Source: an uncultured Clostridia bacterium (GTDB taxonomy: Bacteria > Bacillota > Clostridia > Oscillospirales > Ruminococcaceae). Taken from it: a stretch of DNA of 9,507 bases. Positions 7,376 to 9,507 of the stretch are shown here, piece by piece. Both the position numbers and the translations under genes were made by a program. The stretch covers positions 1-9,507 of the forward strand of contig CAMNBY010000260.1 in assembly GCA_946533615.1 (NCBI GenBank), read 5' to 3'. The stretch's first letter is position 1. Each line of letters begins with the position of its first letter. The notes below the pieces were generated by a model. That model was not told the DNA's origin and made no database searches. It worked only from the letters and a program-made list of their open reading frames with translations.

Positions 7376-7405
7376 ATACTATTATCTGTAATGGGGAAGA
7401 TCAAT

Positions 7406-9430
7406 ATGAAAAAGTGGAAGATAAATCAGGCCGATGAAGGAAAGGTAAGGGAGTTCTCCCGCAAGTGCGACCTTGCGCCGCTTACCCTCAAAGTAATGCT
7501 CTCCCGCGGCTATGACGATTTTGACAAGCTTGTGGATTTTTTCAAGACCGCCGAGATCGCCGATCCGTTTTCGATAAAGGACATGGACAAGGCCGCAGCC
7601 GCCGTAAACCGCGCTATAGACGATTACGAACTTATCTGCGTCTACGGTGACTACGATTGTGACGGCGTTACCGCCACCTCTATCCTTTTCAGCTATCTGC
7701 AAAACATCGGCGCTAACGTTATGTACTATATCCCCGAGCGCGAGGAAGGCTACGGCATGAACATTGCCGCCATCGACTCCCTTGCCGAGCAGGGCGTAAA
7801 GCTTATCGTGACCGTAGATAACGGCATTTCCGCCATTCACGAGGCCGATCATATTTATGACCTTGGAATGAAGCTTGTCGTTACCGACCACCATCAGCCC
7901 CTCGATACTCTCCCCAAAGCCGAGGCCGTTGTTGACCCACACAGACACGACTGTCCCTCGGAATACAAAGATCTTGCAGGCGCAGGCGTTGCCCTGAAGC
8001 TCTGCGCCGCCCTCAATGATGGCGATATAGAGACCATGATCGAGCAGTATTCCGACATCTGCTCCCTCGGTACAGTTGCCGACATCGTCCCCCTCACAGG
8101 CGAGAACAGGACCATCGTCAAGCAGGGGCTGCTTTATATGAAAAATACCGAAAACCCCGGGCTTGATTACCTTATGGAAAAGGCGGGCGTCAGGCGCGAG
8201 GAGCTGTCCTCGGGCTCGATCGGCTTTCAGCTGGCCCCGAGGATAAACGCCTCGGGACGCTTCGGTTCGCCTATCACAGCCGTAAAAGCCCTGCTCGCTG
8301 AAGACCCTGACGAGGCCGTGATATACGTTGACGAGCTCATCAAGCTCAACGACACCCGCCGCTCGACCGAGAGCGACATCACCAAGGCTATCATGCATTA
8401 CATAGACTCCCACCCCGAAACGCTTTATCGACGGGTGCTTGTGCTTGCCGGCAACGGCTGGCACCACGGAGTTATCGGCATCGTCGCCGCAAGGCTCCTC
8501 GAAAAGTACAGCAAGCCGGTCATACTTATCTCTATCGGCAAGGACGGCTTTGCCAGAGGCTCTGCACGCAGCGTCAAGGGCTTCAATATCTTCGAGTGCC
8601 TTTGCTATGCCGGAGACCTGCTCGACCATTTCGGCGGCCACGAATGTGCAGGCGGCCTGACGATCGAGACCAAGAAGATCCCCGAGTTCTCAAAGCGGGT
8701 CTTTGAGTTTGCTGCAAAGTTCGATATAATGCCCGCAGCCACCGTTGACTGCGACCTTCTCATTAAGCCCGAGGACATAACCCTCGACAATATCAAGGGG
8801 CTCAAAACCCTCGAACCCTTCGGGGCGGAAAATCCCGACCCTGTCTTTGCCATCGCAGGAGCGAGGGTTGATAATGTCATCGCGCTCTCTCAGGGCAAGC
8901 ATACAAAGCTTGATATAAAATATGGCACGGCTTCTTTCTCGGCGCTGATGTTCGGCACCTCTCCCGAAGAGTCGGGAGCCAAGACGGGCGACATCATCGA
9001 CCTTGCCGTCCGTCTTGATATAAACGTCTATAACAACCGCGAGTCCGTTTCTGCAAAGGTCGTCGATCTGCGGCCTCACGGACTTAATCAAGACAGATAC
9101 TTCAACGCCAAGGATTGTTATGAAAAATTCAAGCTTGGAGAGGAGCTTCCAAAGCCCTTCCTGCAAAAGATATATCCCGAGCGTTCCGAGCTTGTGGCTG
9201 TCTACAAGGCTCTCGGCGGCTTCAAAAAGATCACGTCCGACGAGCTGTATATGCGCCTTCGCAGCAAGGAGCTTAATTACTGCAAGCTCAGGATAATCAT
9301 CGACGCCTTTGTGCAGACGGGGCTGGCTGTTTATACAGCCTCCGACGACAGAATTTCACTGCTGCCCGTTACGGGAAAAGTCGATCTCATGTCCGCGCAG
9401 GTGCTCACCGATCTTAAAAATATGATGTAA
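7406..9430 (+). CDS. recJ: Single-stranded-DNA-specific exonuclease RecJ
   Basis: This 674-residue RecJ is a 5'-to-3' single-strand DNA exonuclease used in recombination, mismatch repair and fork processing. The DHH domain shows motif I GDYDCDG (81-87; Asp82, Asp84 and Asp86), motif II VDNG (Asp138), motif III TDHH (160-163) and motif IV DPH (177-179), which bind the two metal ions. The DHHA1 region carries GWHHGVIGIVAARL (351-364), ARGSARS (383-389) and FGGHECAGG (409-417). An OB-fold follows from about 448, with LEPFGAENPDPVF at 469-481. The last 110 or so residues resemble the helical tail of Firmicutes RecJ. All expected motifs are intact. The ATG at 7406 has GGGGAAG 6 bases upstream and gives the typical MKKWK start. 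In-frame starts at 7391 and 7364 lie too close to or inside the promoter. A further gene follows 12 bases downstream. Confidence 0.95.
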   Translation: MKKWKINQADEGKVREFSRKCDLAPLTLKVMLSRGYDDFDKLVDFFKTAEIADPFSIKDMDKAAAAVNRAIDDYELICVYGDYDCDGVTATSILFSYLQNIGANVMYYIPEREEGYGMNIAAIDSLAEQGVKLIVTVDNGISAIHEADHIYDLGMKLVVTDHHQPLDTLPKAEAVVDPHRHDCPSEYKDLAGAGVALKLCAALNDGDIETMIEQYSDICSLGTVADIVPLTGENRTIVKQGLLYMKNTENPGLDYLMEKAGVRREELSSGSIGFQLAPRINASGRFGSPITAVKALLAEDPDEAVIYVDELIKLNDTRRSTESDITKAIMHYIDSHPETLYRRVLVLAGNGWHHGVIGIVAARLLEKYSKPVILISIGKDGFARGSARSVKGFNIFECLCYAGDLLDHFGGHECAGGLTIETKKIPEFSKRVFEFAAKFDIMPAATVDCDLLIKPEDITLDNIKGLKTLEPFGAENPDPVFAIAGARVDNVIALSQGKHTKLDIKYGTASFSALMFGTSPEESGAKTGDIIDLAVRLDINVYNNRESVSAKVVDLRPHGLNQDRYFNAKDCYEKFKLGEELPKPFLQKIYPERSELVAVYKALGGFKKITSDELYMRLRSKELNYCKLRIIIDAFVQTGLAVYTASDDRISLLPVTGKVDLMSAQVLTDLKNMM

Positions 9431-9442
9431 GGAGGAATTCAA

Positions 9443-9507
9443 GTGGATCAGAATTACAAGGAAAACTCAATATCTGTTCAGACCGATTACACTATCGAAG
9501 CGCTGCT
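9443..9507 (+). CDS. Start of an unidentified gene downstream of recJ (cut by window end)
   Basis: Only 21 codons are present, beginning at GTG 9443 with GGAGGA at 9431-9436 and 6 bases between. The peptide starts MDQNYKENSISV and continues to the window edge without a stop. It lies 12 bases after recJ, so it is probably in the same transcript. The sequence is too short to identify. In many Clostridia recJ is followed by apt and/or relA; the start does not look like Apt, and a RelA/SpoT-type (p)ppGpp synthetase is possible from context only. Confidence 0.7.
   Translation, partial: MDQNYKENSISVQTDYTIEAL

Noticed and set aside
7382..8641. A 419-codon open frame antisense to recJ
   Set aside because: It lies wholly opposite an intact recJ with all motifs, has no ribosome binding site that I can see, and its translation has no recognisable family features. 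Long antisense frames are expected from the codon bias here, which rarely places stop-complement triplets in that frame.

Overview
The window reads as a compact, well-coded piece of a Gram-positive chromosome. The likely source is an anaerobic Clostridia member of the Ruminococcus/Oscillospiraceae type. The supporting signs are moderately GC-rich coding DNA with AT-rich gaps, strong AGGAGG-type ribosome binding sites, near-consensus sigma-A promoters, a secreted family-5 glycoside hydrolase lipoprotein, and a heterodimeric ABC exporter of a type common in Clostridia. The taxonomic call is inference from these features, not from a database match.

Layout. Positions 1-177 hold an AT-rich leader with no gene I can assign. 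From 178 a consensus promoter drives a cytoplasmic glycerophosphodiester phosphodiesterase (236-943). A second strong promoter (967-995) starts a three-gene run: two ABC exporter half-transporters that overlap by 8 bases (1031-2773 and 2766-4673), then, 35 bases on, a GH5 glycanase lipoprotein (4709-6505). The run ends at a hairpin terminator (6511-6537) shared with a convergent gene on the minus strand. That gene encodes an AlkD-like HEAT-repeat DNA alkylation repair protein (6542-7234). It is read from a promoter that lies back to back with the promoter of recJ (7406-9430, plus strand). A further gene begins 12 bases after recJ and runs off the window end.

How the genes fit together. The two ABC subunits form an asymmetric pair. 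Subunit 1 has lost the catalytic glutamate and switch histidine and has a serine in its P-loop, but keeps an intact signature motif. Subunit 2 has intact Walker A, Walker B and H-loop motifs but a degenerate signature. Together they make one hydrolysing site and one degenerate site. The GH5 enzyme seems to share their transcript, which suggests, without proving, a link between export and envelope-attached glycan degradation. The other side of the terminator is a DNA repair pair, alkD-like and recJ, sharing one divergent promoter region.

I see no RNA gene, CRISPR array, insertion sequence, prophage or clearly new multi-gene system here. The more unusual points are the uncharacterised C-terminal module of the GH5 protein, its placement behind an exporter, and the linker insert in ABC subunit 2.
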